The translations under genes and the position numbers were made by a program. This document shows positions 43,560 to 51,612 of a DNA stretch of 64,000 nt, in pieces. This stretch comes from JAHFRG01 sp041495205 (GTDB lineage: Bacteria; Pseudomonadota; Gammaproteobacteria; Burkholderiales; JAHFRG01). The notes below the pieces were generated by a model, which ran no database searches, was not told where the DNA came from, and saw nothing but the letters and a program-made list of their open reading frames with translations. Location of the stretch: positions 1 through 64,000 of the forward strand of contig JBGQCF010000006.1 in the NCBI GenBank assembly GCA_041495205.1, given 5' to 3'. Each line of letters begins with the position of its first letter. Positions within the stretch are counted from its first letter, which is position 1.

Positions 43560-43904
43560 ATGAACAATATAGCACAGGTCAGCCGCGCCGAAATTCGCAT
43601 CACGGATAACAGGGGCATGCTCAGCGCTCGAATCGAGCGTAGCCTTGCGCCTGACCCCTCCAAGGAACAGACCCACTGCGGGAAATGCACGAACGACCGC
43701 AAGGATCAAGCCATAATCGGGATGGAAATCGTGCGCGGTGCAAGGCACACGGCCGATTCGGAATGGTAGGAGGGCGGCCAGATCCTCGATCCCGACAACG
43801 GCAAGACCTACACTTTGCGGCTGCGTGTCAATGATGATACACTGCCGGCTCGCGGCTACATCGGTCCGTTTTATCGCACTCAAACCTGGGTACGCGCGCA
43901 ATGA
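43560..43904 (+). pseudogene. DUF2147-like gene with internal stop
   Basis: A 115-codon frame whose second half reads like the end of DUF2147 proteins: GGQILDPDNGKTYTLRLRV, then ARGYIGPFYRTQTWVRAQ before TGA. An in-frame TAG at 43767-43769, right where the family has Trp-Lys-Gly-Gly, cuts it after 69 codons. The N-terminal signal peptide expected for the family is also missing. A sequencing error at the TAG cannot be excluded, but the absent 5' end makes a decayed gene the better reading. Confidence 0.65.
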
Positions 43905-44041
43905 TCGCCCCACCAACCAGGAGCATTGGTGCTTGCTGCGGTTGATTGATCTGGGTGACTTTGCGCGAGGTCGGATTCGCGCAAATTTTGCTCGCTGGAT
44001 GAGTTTCCATTGAACAAGACCCACCTCGAAGGAGTATCGAC

Positions 44042-44554
44042 ATGAACATCGGTTCAGGCGCACTGAAACGCCTCGTGTACATCGCGCTCGCCTGCGCACT
44101 CGCGCAGACCGGCGCTCTCGGCGCCGATGCGGCAACGCCCGCCGCCAACGCAACGGTCAGCACCCAAGACGCGGAGCGGGCGCAGGCCCTGCTCCAACGA
44201 GCTGTCGCGCTCTATAAAGAAATCAAGGATCTGGCACTAGCCCACTTCAGCCCCCAAGGCGAATTCGTCGTCGACGATCTGTACGTGTATGTCGTGTCGA
44301 CCAAGGGCGTGCTGCTCGCGAGCGGCGGACTATCGTCCTCGTGGATCGGTAGCAATGTTGCGGACCAGCAGGACGCAGTACGCAAGCCGTTCATCCGCGA
44401 GATGCTCGACAAGGCGCGGACGCAAGGATCAGGCACGGTCGAATATCACTGGCTAAATCCCGTCAGCAACAAGACCGAGCGCAAGGTCGCGTACTTCCAA
44501 AAGGTCGGGGATCGGATTATCGCGGTCGGCTATTACGCTGGGGCGAACCGATGA
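44042..44554 (+). CDS. periplasmic single-cache-domain protein
   Basis: 170 residues: signal peptide to about residue 27 (ALAQTGALGADA), a helix ERAQALLQRAVALYKEIKDLALAHF, then a single cache-type sensor fold (GEFVVDDLYVYVVSTKGVLLASGG, SGTVEYHWLNPVSNKTERKVAYFQKVGDRIIAVGYY). Such stand-alone cache proteins bind small ligands in the periplasm; a partner kinase could be the neighbouring hybrid kinase, though it is on the opposite strand. A piece of a second copy follows immediately, fused to an smpB tail. Confidence 0.85.
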   Translation: MNIGSGALKRLVYIALACALAQTGALGADAATPAANATVSTQDAERAQALLQRAVALYKEIKDLALAHFSPQGEFVVDDLYVYVVSTKGVLLASGGLSSSWIGSNVADQQDAVRKPFIREMLDKARTQGSGTVEYHWLNPVSNKTERKVAYFQKVGDRIIAVGYYAGANR

Positions 44555-44747
44555 GGTCGAAAACAAACATACCTTTCTGCGCAAAGTCGGCGATCTGCTG
44601 GTTGGCGTCGGTTATTACACGCGCGGTAAAATAAAGCTGGAGATTGGACTCGCCAAAGGCAAGAAGCAGCACGACAAGCGCGAAGCCGAAAAAGAACGCG
44701 AATGGCAGCGCCAAAAACAGCGCCTGCTGCGCGCCAAGAAAGGATAA
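44550..44747 (+). pseudogene. chimeric remnant: cache-protein end joined to SmpB tail
   Basis: One open frame reads VENKHTFLRKVGDLLVGVGYY, a variant of the end of the cache protein just upstream, and passes without a break into GKIKLEIGLAKGKK and the rest of the SmpB C-terminus, ending in TAA. The smpB-derived part (from about 44614) is nearly identical to 30165-30295. The junction falls in YTRGK, shared by both parents. No start codon or ribosome-binding site serves the frame, so it is a scar of recombination. Confidence 0.8.
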
Positions 44748-44759
44748 GCAGCTAAACTT

Positions 44760-44947
44760 TGGAGTGGACGATGGGATTCGAACCCACAACAACCGGAATC
44801 ACAACTGGACCATTAGGATTAGGGTATTTTATTAATTAGTGCCTTGCAATGCTCGCCATTTCTAAAATTAATACCAGACAGCCTTAAAAAGTTTCACAAA
44901 GCTTAAAAGTGGTTACGTGATGGTTACGTCGGTTCTAGTTCCCGTGG
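44760..44947 (-). repeat. attachment scar B: tRNA-His 3' half plus element arm
   Basis: Bases 44760-44804 carry the 45-nt 3' half of tRNA-His, with one change next to the CCA. It is preceded by the same smpB tail and 14-base spacer as at 53.7 kb. Bases 44805-44947 are the element arm, which recurs at scar D: an A/T-rich stretch with TGCCTTGCAATGCTCGCC, AAAAAGTTTCACAAAGCTTA and the direct repeat GGTTACGTGATGGTTACG, likely recombinase arm sites. Confidence 0.85.
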
Positions 44948-45279
44948 CTCCCCAGCCAGGGCAATTCTGGGTACTGGCAAGCGTGTTAATCGCGTAAAGA
45001 GGCTATTTCATCCAGTCATATTTTCTCCCGACTTGGATTGGAAAAGACTGGTTGTCGCAAATTCAAACCGCCGACCAATGAATGAAAAGTTGAAGTTTAT
45101 TCTCTAACTTTTTGATTAATGGGGCACCCTCCCTAGCACAGTACCGCTAACACACGCCAATTCCCACGTTTTCCCCTTCCCTTAGGTTTAACTAAATTCT
45201 TTTGTAGAATGTTCGTGTCACAAAAACTGGTACAGTTATATCGGTGAACGGTACACAACCTGAGAGAGGCAGGTAGTCG
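44948..45279. other. gap upstream of the GGDEF-EAL gene
   Basis: About 330 bases. The first part (GTGGCTCCCCAGCCAGGGCA and following) resembles segments near 48030 and 50870, so it belongs to the repeated element end. The rest is A/T-rich and should contain the promoter of the REC-PAS-GGDEF-EAL gene, but no clear -35/-10 pair or known operator could be named. Confidence 0.4.
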
Positions 45280-47808
45280 ATGGGCACCCCACTGCGCGTT
45301 TTGATCGTCGAGAACTCGGAAGACGACGCATCGCTGCTAGTACGGGAATTGCGCAGTGGCGGTTACGATCCAATATTTGAAAGGGTGGACACTGCTGCGG
45401 CGATGCAAGAGATGCTTCGTACGCAGGAATGGAATTGTGTAATTTCCGACATTTCAATGCCGTCCTTCAGCGCGACTGCTGCTCTGGAGCTCCTGAAAAC
45501 CAGCGGGATTGACCTGCCTTTTATCGTCGTCTTGGGGAGGACAGTAGGCGAACATACCGTTGTGGCAACGATGAGATCCGGAGTTCACGATTTGTTGATC
45601 AAGCAAGACCTCACTCGGTTAATCCCTGTAGTCGAGCGTGAACTCCGCGAAGCCACCGTGCGCAGGGAGCGGGAGCGTATACCGAAATCCCTATTAGCAA
45701 GCGAACAGCGCTACCGCATGTTGGTAGAAATGGCATCAGACGGATTTTTCATTCAGCGCGACGGCAAATTCGTCTTTGTGAATAGCGCCGGGCTAGGGAT
45801 TTTAGGTGCCACCAGCGCAGAACAAGTTACTGGTAAGCCGGTGTATGACTTCATCCATCCTGAATTTCGGGAAATATTCAAGGAGCACATCCGCCAGCTT
45901 GAGGAGGAAGGAAAGCAAGTACCGCTTGTTGAAGAAAAAATTCTCCGCCTTGACGGATCAACGGTAGAGGTGGAGGTGACGGCGGTACCTTTTGTCTTTC
46001 AGGGCAACCCGGCAGCCCATGTGGTCATGCGCGATATCACCGAGCGCAAGTTGATGGAAAGACGCTTGGTGCATGAGCATGCGGTGACCGGGGGTTTGGC
46101 GGAATCCCCTTCGCTTAGCCAAGCTACCTCAGAAGAAAAGCTAAACAGCATTCTAGGATCCATTGACAGTGTCATCTGGTCCATTTCGACGTCGACTTAT
46201 GAGACCCTCTACCTTAACCCTGCGGTAGAAAAGCTGTACGGACTCCCGGCGGCAGAATTCTACAAGAACAAGGACCTCTGGCTCGCTATGGTGCATCCCG
46301 ACGACCGTAAGATCGTTGCGGGGATGCTGCCGCAATTGATCAAAGAGAAGGCGCTGACCCTGGAGTACCGCATCATCCGTTCTGACGGTGAAGAGCGCTG
46401 GCTGGAGGACCGCGCGCATGTGGTTCTGGATACAGATGGGCGCGCGGTCAGGTTTGATGGCGTAAAAAGCGACATCACCGAACGCAAAAAGCGCGAGCAT
46501 CAGATTGAATATCTCGCGACCCATGATGATCTCACGGGTCTTCCCAGCCGTAACCTGCTCACTGACCGCCTCGCCCAGGAAATAATCCGTGCACGGCGCA
46601 CGGGGCGGTCATTCGCCTTGCTCTTCATTGATCTTGATCACTTCAAGGTAGTGAATGACAGCTACGGCCACCCTTTGGGGGATTCATTGCTTAAGACGGT
46701 GGCACAGGAAATCAGAAAATTGGTGCGGGAAGGCGACACGGTGGTGCGGCTCGGGGGAGACGAATTCGTTATCCTGCTCTCGTCGCTCAGAAATCCTGAA
46801 GACACGGTGTGGGTCACGCGCAAAATACTGGAACTGTTTTCGCGTCCACTCACGGTGGACAACCGCGAACTAGGCATAACGGCCAGTATGGGCGCGAGCC
46901 TTTATCCGAGCGACGGCCAGGATCTAGACACGCTGCTCATGCATGCGGATACCGCCATGTACCGGGCAAAGAACCTGGGACGGAACGGTGTCCAATTCTA
47001 CACACTGGAGATGAGCGCTCAGACCCAGGAACGCGTTGCGCTGCAGGGTTCACTGCGCCAAGCGTTGGAGCTGCAGCAATTCAAGCTTCATTACCAACCG
47101 CAGGTGGACATCCGGAGCAGACGGATTATCGGTATGGAAGCACTGATCCGCTGGAACCATCCCGAGTTGGGCATGCTCCCGCCCGCCAAGTTTATCCCGC
47201 TCGCCGAGGAGACCGGGCTTTTTCTTCCAATCGGCGAGTGGGTGCTGCGCACTGCGTGCGCGCAAAATAAGGCCTGGCAGGCCGCAGGTCTGCCCGCTGT
47301 CAGTGTTGCAGTCAACCTGTCCGCACGCCAGTTCAGGCAGGAAGACTTGGTCAAATCTGTAACCACAGCGTTGGCTGACACCGGGCTGGAGGCCCGATAT
47401 CTGGAATTGGAATTATCAGAAAGTTTGCTCATGAATAACCCGGAAGCGAACATTACCGCCCTGAAGAAGTTGAAAACCCTGGGTGTGCGGCTTTCGATTG
47501 ATAATTTTGGCACCGGCTATTCCAGCTTGAACCACCTCAAGCGGTTCCCGGTAGACCGACTCAAGATTGACCAGTCATTCCTGCATGATATCAACACCCA
47601 CCCCAATGATGCGGCGATTACCCAGGCGGTGTTTAACCTGGGACACAGCATGAATTTCAACGTGATTGGGGAAGGCGTGGAAACCGAGGCACAACTCGCT
47701 TTCCTGCGTGATCGAGGCTGTGGTGACGGCGCTCAAGGATACCTCTTCAGCCGGCCCTTACCGGCGGCAGATTTGATTACGTGGAATATGACAGGAAGCT
47801 CAAACTAG
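45280..47808 (+). CDS. response regulator with two PAS, GGDEF and EAL domains
   Basis: 842 residues, ATG preceded by GAGAGGCAGG. REC domain (1-120) with acceptor Asp in VISDISMPSFSA; PAS 1 at about 140-255 (SDGFFIQRDGKFVFVNSAGLGILG) and PAS 2 at about 285-405; GGDEF domain with an intact GGDEF site in VRLGGDEFVILL; EAL domain with GMEALIRW, NLSARQF and DNFGTGYSSL. It can in principle both make and degrade cyclic-di-GMP. It stands alone between scars B and D, without an adjacent kinase, so its phosphodonor must come from elsewhere. Confidence 0.94.
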   Translation: MGTPLRVLIVENSEDDASLLVRELRSGGYDPIFERVDTAAAMQEMLRTQEWNCVISDISMPSFSATAALELLKTSGIDLPFIVVLGRTVGEHTVVATMRSGVHDLLIKQDLTRLIPVVERELREATVRRERERIPKSLLASEQRYRMLVEMASDGFFIQRDGKFVFVNSAGLGILGATSAEQVTGKPVYDFIHPEFREIFKEHIRQLEEEGKQVPLVEEKILRLDGSTVEVEVTAVPFVFQGNPAAHVVMRDITERKLMERRLVHEHAVTGGLAESPSLSQATSEEKLNSILGSIDSVIWSISTSTYETLYLNPAVEKLYGLPAAEFYKNKDLWLAMVHPDDRKIVAGMLPQLIKEKALTLEYRIIRSDGEERWLEDRAHVVLDTDGRAVRFDGVKSDITERKKREHQIEYLATHDDLTGLPSRNLLTDRLAQEIIRARRTGRSFALLFIDLDHFKVVNDSYGHPLGDSLLKTVAQEIRKLVREGDTVVRLGGDEFVILLSSLRNPEDTVWVTRKILELFSRPLTVDNRELGITASMGASLYPSDGQDLDTLLMHADTAMYRAKNLGRNGVQFYTLEMSAQTQERVALQGSLRQALELQQFKLHYQPQVDIRSRRIIGMEALIRWNHPELGMLPPAKFIPLAEETGLFLPIGEWVLRTACAQNKAWQAAGLPAVSVAVNLSARQFRQEDLVKSVTTALADTGLEARYLELELSESLLMNNPEANITALKKLKTLGVRLSIDNFGTGYSSLNHLKRFPVDRLKIDQSFLHDINTHPNDAAITQAVFNLGHSMNFNVIGEGVETEAQLAFLRDRGCGDGAQGYLFSRPLPAADLITWNMTGSSN

Positions 47809-47842
47809 TAAAAGCGTAGGCGATTATCCCCTCGAATTTCGA

Positions 47843-48030
47843 TGGTCGGGGCGGCGAGATTCAAACTCACGACCACTTGCACCCCATCTGCATCATAGCA
47901 TCGGGGCATTTTATCAATCAATGCCTTGCAACGCTCACCAATTCTAAAATTAATACCAAACAGTCTTAAAAAGTTTCACAAAGCTTAAAAGTGGTTACGT
48001 GATGGTTACTTCAGTTCTAGTGTTTCCGTG
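47843..48030 (-). repeat. attachment scar D: tRNA-Pro(GGG) 3' half plus element arm
   Basis: Bases 47843-47887, read on the minus strand, run from an anticodon loop ATGGGGT to GACCA and match the 3' half of a bacterial tRNA-Pro(GGG), again exactly 45 nt, with T-loop changes. The flank from 47888 repeats the arm of scar B (TCGGGGCATTTTATCAATCA, AAAAAGTTTCACAAAGCTTA, GGTTACGTGATGGTTAC). No tRNA-Pro(GGG) gene is present in the window, so this junction was made elsewhere and carried here. The remainder to 48159 shows no gene. Confidence 0.75.
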
Positions 48031-48159
48031 GCGCCCCCCGTAGAGGGCAAATCTGAGAACTCTTGGCTGTTGAAGGTGCCGGTCGGCTAACGTCGTGGTG
48101 AACGGTGGGCCACCACGAACGTTAATGGTGGTATGGCGCTGATAGCCCGTCCGTTCAAC

Positions 48160-48480
48160 CTAAAGGCGGGGCTTCTTGGCGGCCTCATCGAAGGCGTCAT
48201 CAAACTCTTGGTGGTCGTAGAAGTTGGGATCAAATTTCAGAACGGCCTTTTCAAGTTTCCGGGATTTTAAAAAGTAGAAGGCGCCGACGGCTGCCATCAC
48301 AACGACCGCAATCGCTAGCCATACGACTGCAGTTGCGAGATCGTCGGATGGCGCCTGCACAAGAAGGCCAACGAGCCGATCTCGAAAGAAGAAGCCTGAG
48401 CTTGCCAGAACTCCAGCGAGAGCATGAAGTGCGTAGCGCTTCAACGCTGACTCGATTTGCCGCAGTGTGGGGATGCGCAT
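48160..48480 (-). CDS. small membrane protein, unknown
   Basis: 106 residues from ATG 48480; a longer frame to 48531 is less likely. Two hydrophobic segments (LHALAGVLASSGFFF and TAVVWLAIAVVVMAAVGAFYFL) suggest a two-helix inner-membrane protein; the C-terminus is acidic (NFYDHQEFDDAFDEAAKK). No family recognised. Last gene of a minus-strand run of small genes from 49764. Confidence 0.55.
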   Translation of the reverse strand: MRIPTLRQIESALKRYALHALAGVLASSGFFFRDRLVGLLVQAPSDDLATAVVWLAIAVVVMAAVGAFYFLKSRKLEKAVLKFDPNFYDHQEFDDAFDEAAKKPRL

Positions 48481-48545
48481 ACTCGTCGTGATTCCTACGA
48501 CTTGTGGTCGTGATCCGCGTTCATCTGGCAATGCTAGTTTTTGCC

Positions 48546-48686
48546 TTAGGATTTGAGCTTTTTCTCAATTTCCAATCGGGCCTGTTCTATATACTCCCGA
48601 CCAGTCTGCGCCTTCGCTATTCTTTCGAGTGCATCCGCGATTTTTTCCCAAGCTTTTACTTGTCTTTCTTCTTGTGTTGCGTTCAT
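48546..48686 (-). CDS. small charged helical protein, unknown
   Basis: 46 residues, with a near-perfect Shine-Dalgarno (AAGGAGG) just before the ATG. The chain is one continuous amphipathic helix (ERQVKAWEKIADALERIAK ... EYIEQARLEIEKKLKS), a likely coiled coil. No relatives recognised. Its strong ribosome-binding site and position in a row of small minus-strand genes support expression. Confidence 0.55.
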   Translation of the reverse strand: MNATQEERQVKAWEKIADALERIAKAQTGREYIEQARLEIEKKLKS

Positions 48687-48718
48687 GTGGCCTCCTTTTT
48701 CGTTGGTAACTTTAACCT

Positions 48719-48802
48719 CTATTTGACTAGCTCAAATTTAATGAGTACGCAGTCGTGCGCCGTGCCCTGTCCCACTACAAAAACAACTGTTCCTCTCTCC
48801 AT
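48719..48802 (-). CDS. 27-residue paralogue of the next gene's N-terminus
   Basis: A very short frame with GAAGGAG before the ATG. Its sequence MERGTVVFVVGQGTAHDCVLI parallels residues 15-35 of the protein encoded at 48804 (VETGTVIFVVGQGDSPDYVLI), including the preceding VID. It is either a tiny separate product or the stump of a tandem duplicate that lost its membrane part. Confidence 0.4.
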   Translation of the reverse strand: MERGTVVFVVGQGTAHDCVLIKFELVK

Positions 48803-48803
48803 G

Positions 48804-49094
48804 TCAATCACTCCTTCTGAACGGATGAAAAATAAGATTACCCAAATACATCACGAAACCCACTACAAGCAGCCCTCGCAGTCCCAGTGCACCTAAGAAT
48901 ACGAGAAGGATGAAAATAACAAGCCAGTACATAACTATCCTCAACCACCTCGGCATGCTGCCTGTTTTGACTGCCTTCGTGTCGTCGAACTTGATAAGCA
49001 CGTAGTCTGGTGAGTCGCCCTGTCCCACCACAAAAATGACTGTCCCAGTCTCCACGTCAATCACCCCTGTGCATAAAAATTGATAGGTCGGCAT
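48804..49094 (-). CDS. small two-helix membrane protein, unknown
   Basis: 96 residues. An N-terminal beta-rich part (GVIDVETGTVIFVVGQGDSPDYVLIKFD) is followed by two membrane helices (LRIVMYWLVIFILLVFLGAL and LRGLLVVGFVMYLGNLIF) and a basic end. No family recognised. The N-terminal motif is repeated in the adjoining 27-codon frame. Start uncertain: the upstream gene overlaps it by 38 bases. Confidence 0.5.
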   Translation of the reverse strand: MPTYQFLCTGVIDVETGTVIFVVGQGDSPDYVLIKFDDTKAVKTGSMPRWLRIVMYWLVIFILLVFLGALGLRGLLVVGFVMYLGNLIFHPFRRSD

Positions 49095-49248
49095 AGTCCG
49101 CGTTCAGCCTAGTGTGGTCGGCAAGCGGCACCATTTCAAACTCTATCGCGTCATCCAGCGAACCGCGACGTTCGGGCTTTCGGCGATCAAAACCACTCAC
49201 GCCATGCTGTGTCGCTGTGCGCCTGCCCTGCTGTCTGCGTATCTGCAT
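49057..49248 (-). CDS. small protein with DRRK-SLDDA motif
   Basis: 63 residues from ATG 49248, 11 bases after the preceding gene's stop. The core FDRRKPERRGSLDDAIEFEMV is paralleled by a fragment at 51613-51756 (YDRRKRNCRVSLDDAVAI), so the frame is under coding constraint. No known function. It overlaps the start of the 48804 gene. Confidence 0.45.
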   Translation of the reverse strand: MQIRRQQGRRTATQHGVSGFDRRKPERRGSLDDAIEFEMVPLADHTRLNADYADLSIFMHRGD

Positions 49249-49258
49249 GTATTTGCCG

Positions 49259-49426
49259 CTACTGACCGTTAAGCTGTTCCAGTTTGTTGCTCGCTCGTTT
49301 CGCCTTCTGTGCCGCCGTCCTCTCACGCATCGTTTGCAGCACCCTTTTCTTATTGTCGTAGTACCACACGTTCACAACTGGCACGCTGACCGACTGGCGC
49401 GTGCCATGCATGCGGATGCCAATCAT
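49259..49426 (-). CDS. small basic protein, unknown
   Basis: 55 residues, below usual length filters. It reads MIGIRMHGTRQSVSVPVVNV, then WYYDNKKRVLQTM and a helical, Lys/Arg/Gln-rich end. The upstream in-frame codons (AYLTGD) look coding too, so a TTG start a few codons earlier is possible. It sits between the secreted protein at 49498 and the DRRK protein, on the same strand. Confidence 0.45.
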   Translation of the reverse strand: MIGIRMHGTRQSVSVPVVNVWYYDNKKRVLQTMRERTAAQKAKRASNKLEQLNGQ

Positions 49427-49497
49427 GTCGCCAGTCAAATAGGCCGACGACTAGCGGGTGCCAAGCCGGCCCGGCGACAATACACAACAATGTGACA

Positions 49498-49764
49498 TTA
49501 TCCCTCATCGCCTTTCTTGTTTATGCGAATTAAACATAGTTGATATTGCTCTTTTGTACGATTCATACATTGTTGATACGTCTGAGCATTCTGCATGCAC
49601 GCTTCGTTAGCCGCAATCTCTTGCTCCAAGCATGGAAGTTCCTCTTCCATGAGCCTGTTGTTGCATTGCAGTACGCTCTCATTACTGTGGCAATCTTTCT
49701 CCCAGTCAATCTGTGCGTATGCCAAGCACGGTGCACCGAGTAAGAGCAGAACTAAGTACTTCAT
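49498..49764 (-). CDS. small secreted Cys-rich protein
   Basis: 88 residues, ATG preceded by GGAGAAC. Signal peptide to about residue 17 (LLLGAPCLAYAQ). The mature part has five cysteines in a helical pattern (EKDCHSN, LQCNNR, LPCLEQ, EACMQN, QQCMNR, LCLIR) suggesting paired disulfides in a helical hairpin in the periplasm. No family recognised. First gene of the small-gene run. Confidence 0.65.
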   Translation of the reverse strand: MKYLVLLLLGAPCLAYAQIDWEKDCHSNESVLQCNNRLMEEELPCLEQEIAANEACMQNAQTYQQCMNRTKEQYQLCLIRINKKGDEG

Positions 49765-50006
49765 TGGTTGTTCTCCGTTTCAATGGTTGAATGTACACAA
49801 CGCCTCTACATACTTCATTGTGTTGCAAGAATGACTAAAGCAACCCTTATACCATGCAGTCAGGCCTGAAAAGCCTTTATGTTCGATAGGGTATGGGGCA
49901 AGTCGCGGCAGGATCAGTAATAACTGCCGTTTTTTTGTCATCTGACTGACGTGGCCGACCTCAAACGCAGTACGGCGGTATGCATCGATAAAGCGCCTTG
50001 CCGATC

Positions 50007-50525
50007 TTATGCGTTGCCATGTTGCTCTCCTTGACACAATACGCTGAGCCGGCGCCGCAACTCACCCTCCAGAATTGCCTTCTCGATCGCTGTAGCGACA
50101 ACCTCGATCTGGGGTTCGCGATGCCACACATATAAGTTGCGCCAGCTCGATGCGGATTCGTTGCCATTGAGCACTTTATCCGCCGCTTGCTCAAGTGCTG
50201 CAAACCCGGCGGCACGCGCGGCGTGTTGGATGACCAGGCGTGCCGCCGCCTCCGCTGATTCGTTGGTGGTATGCCAGACAGCAATCTGTGCCATAGCGCC
50301 CGGCATGGCGCGGGGCACCCCAATAGCGAGGGCGCCATGGGCCCCCCCGGAAGCGAACTCGCGGGCAGAGCGCACCTCCTCGAAATCGACCTCACCTCGC
50401 AGGTAGCGCTCGACCACGAGCACCACGTTGGTAACAGAAGGAGACCGCGCAATACGCGAAGCCCGGTGCGCCGTCCAGCAAGAAAATTCACGATAGATGA
50501 GGTCCGCACTTGCCTGAGAAGTCAC
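50007..50525 (-). CDS. hypothetical Ala-rich helical protein
   Basis: 172 residues, almost fully helical and rich in Ala, Glu and Arg. The pattern VVERYLRGEVDFEEVRSAREFASGG followed by repeated AAARLVIQHAARAAGFAALEQAAD recalls the alpha-helical immunity-like proteins that accompany toxins, but no toxin gene is next to it and the match is weak. No signal peptide or membrane segment. Start at ATG 50525 is not well supported. Confidence 0.5.
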   Translation of the reverse strand: MTSQASADLIYREFSCWTAHRASRIARSPSVTNVVLVVERYLRGEVDFEEVRSAREFASGGAHGALAIGVPRAMPGAMAQIAVWHTTNESAEAAARLVIQHAARAAGFAALEQAADKVLNGNESASSWRNLYVWHREPQIEVVATAIEKAILEGELRRRLSVLCQGEQHGNA

Positions 50526-50994
50526 GGCTATCTCTCTTTACCCCGAGGTGGTCGGAAGCGCAGGCGGACCGGGGTGTGTTTCGCGGCCAACGCTTTAGCA
50601 GAATTTTTGCCCGCCCTGCAAGTTGTTGCTTAAATCGGCGGTACCCAGAAATGAAAAACCCGCTGGGCGCAGATCGCAGCCAAAGCGGGCTTGGATTCGC
50701 TTTAGCTGCATTTATTAAGCGCCCGCAAGCTGAAGCTCAAATCGGCGCAATGAAATGGTATGAAATATTCTACATTCTGTCAACCGGGAGTTAAGGGGGT
50801 TCTGGTGCAACAACTTTTGAGTCGGCGGGGCGTAAACTGATCGGATTCATCCTCACTTAAAATAAATGGCTCCCCAATCGGGGAAAACTGAGAACTCATG
50901 GATGCTGAGGGTACATCTAAAATAATTGCCACCATTTTTTCCCGACTTTCACGATAAAACCTTCAACCCGAAATTTTACTTCTAGCTCTACGAG
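50526..50994. other. gap with terminator-like hairpin and an element-end trace
   Basis: Frames in this stretch are not protein-like. Two things can be seen: a hairpin at 50654-50689 (listed separately), and at about 50866-50915 the text TGGCTCCCCAATCGGGGAAA then ACTGAGAACTCATGGATGCTG, which parallels the segments after the arms of scars B (44950) and D (48030). It looks like a third, more decayed end of the same element type. Confidence 0.45.
50654..50689 (-). terminator. probable intrinsic terminator
   Basis: On the minus strand CCCGCT (50689-50684) pairs with AGCGGG (50664-50659), with a further GGC/GCC pairing inside the loop, and the stem is followed by TTTTT. It would end minus-strand transcripts coming from the small genes at 51.0-51.8 kb before they reach the gene at 50525. 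Confidence 0.55.
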
Positions 50995-51138
50995 CTACTG
51001 AACTACGCTTGGATAATTTGGCAACATTTTTGACAACTTTTTACGGCCATAGTCGTGGTCGTCGTCCGGGTGCTGCCCATTCCCATGACCCAGCTCTGAC
51101 TGTTTTAACAAAAACATAGTGATTTCTTCTTCTGTCAT
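50995..51138 (-). CDS. small acidic/basic protein, unknown
   Basis: 47 residues, ATG preceded by GAGGGAT. An acidic helical N-terminus (TEEEITMFLLKQSELGHG) leads to HPDDDHDYGRKK and a short end. No family recognised. It lies downstream of the Gln-rich secreted protein in the same direction. Confidence 0.4.
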   Translation of the reverse strand: MTEEEITMFLLKQSELGHGNGQHPDDDHDYGRKKLSKMLPNYPSVVQ

Positions 51139-51239
51139 AAAGATCCCTCATACGCTTTTGGCCAGGAAGGTATCGGTATATGAGTATGGTGATTGGTAAT
51201 CCGAGTGCGCACCTGTTTCCATGTGTTTCGCTCCTGTCA

Positions 51240-51602
51240 TTAGTGAGGTATATCGCTTCCGTCCGTGTTGCGCGGCCTGCCATTTTTATCGGTGTTACGC
51301 GGCTGTTGCGGTCGCCGCCCCATAAACTGTTGCTGCATCTGTTGATATTGCTGCAACTGTTGCATATTCAGTTGCCGCACCTGTTCCCGTTCCTGTTGCT
51401 GTTGTGGCGACAGCTGCGGAGGGATATATTCACCTTCGTCTTGCTGCCGGTCGCGCCGAATCTGTTGACGCAGTTGTTGATTTTCTAACTGCCGCTGCAT
51501 TGTCCTGTTGTTTTCATCTAGCAGGTCATCACCCCGCGCAAATGCCATCCCCGCCATGCCAAGCAACAGCACTACTAGATAGACCTTGCTTGCTTTTTCC
51601 AT
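51240..51602 (-). CDS. secreted Gln-rich protein, unknown
   Basis: 120 residues with AGGAGC before the ATG. Signal peptide to about residue 22 (LVVLLLGMAGMAFA). The mature part is very rich in Gln, Arg and Asn (NRTMQRQLENQQLRQQIRR, then QQQQEREQVRQLNMQQLQQY), predicted as a polar coiled coil with a disordered end. Periplasmic location is likely; function is unknown. The strong signals for translation and export support it as real. Confidence 0.6.
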   Translation of the reverse strand: MEKASKVYLVVLLLGMAGMAFARGDDLLDENNRTMQRQLENQQLRQQIRRDRQQDEGEYIPPQLSPQQQQEREQVRQLNMQQLQQYQQMQQQFMGRRPQQPRNTDKNGRPRNTDGSDIPH

Positions 51603-51612
51603 TGTTTTGCTC

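Noticed and set aside
50007..50525. Immunity protein of a toxin system
   Set aside because: Only a loose helical pattern supports it, and no toxin gene is adjacent; left as hypothetical.
51041..51283. Minus-strand 80-codon frame
   Set aside because: Residue order is not protein-like and it overlaps better supported small frames at 50995 and 51240.
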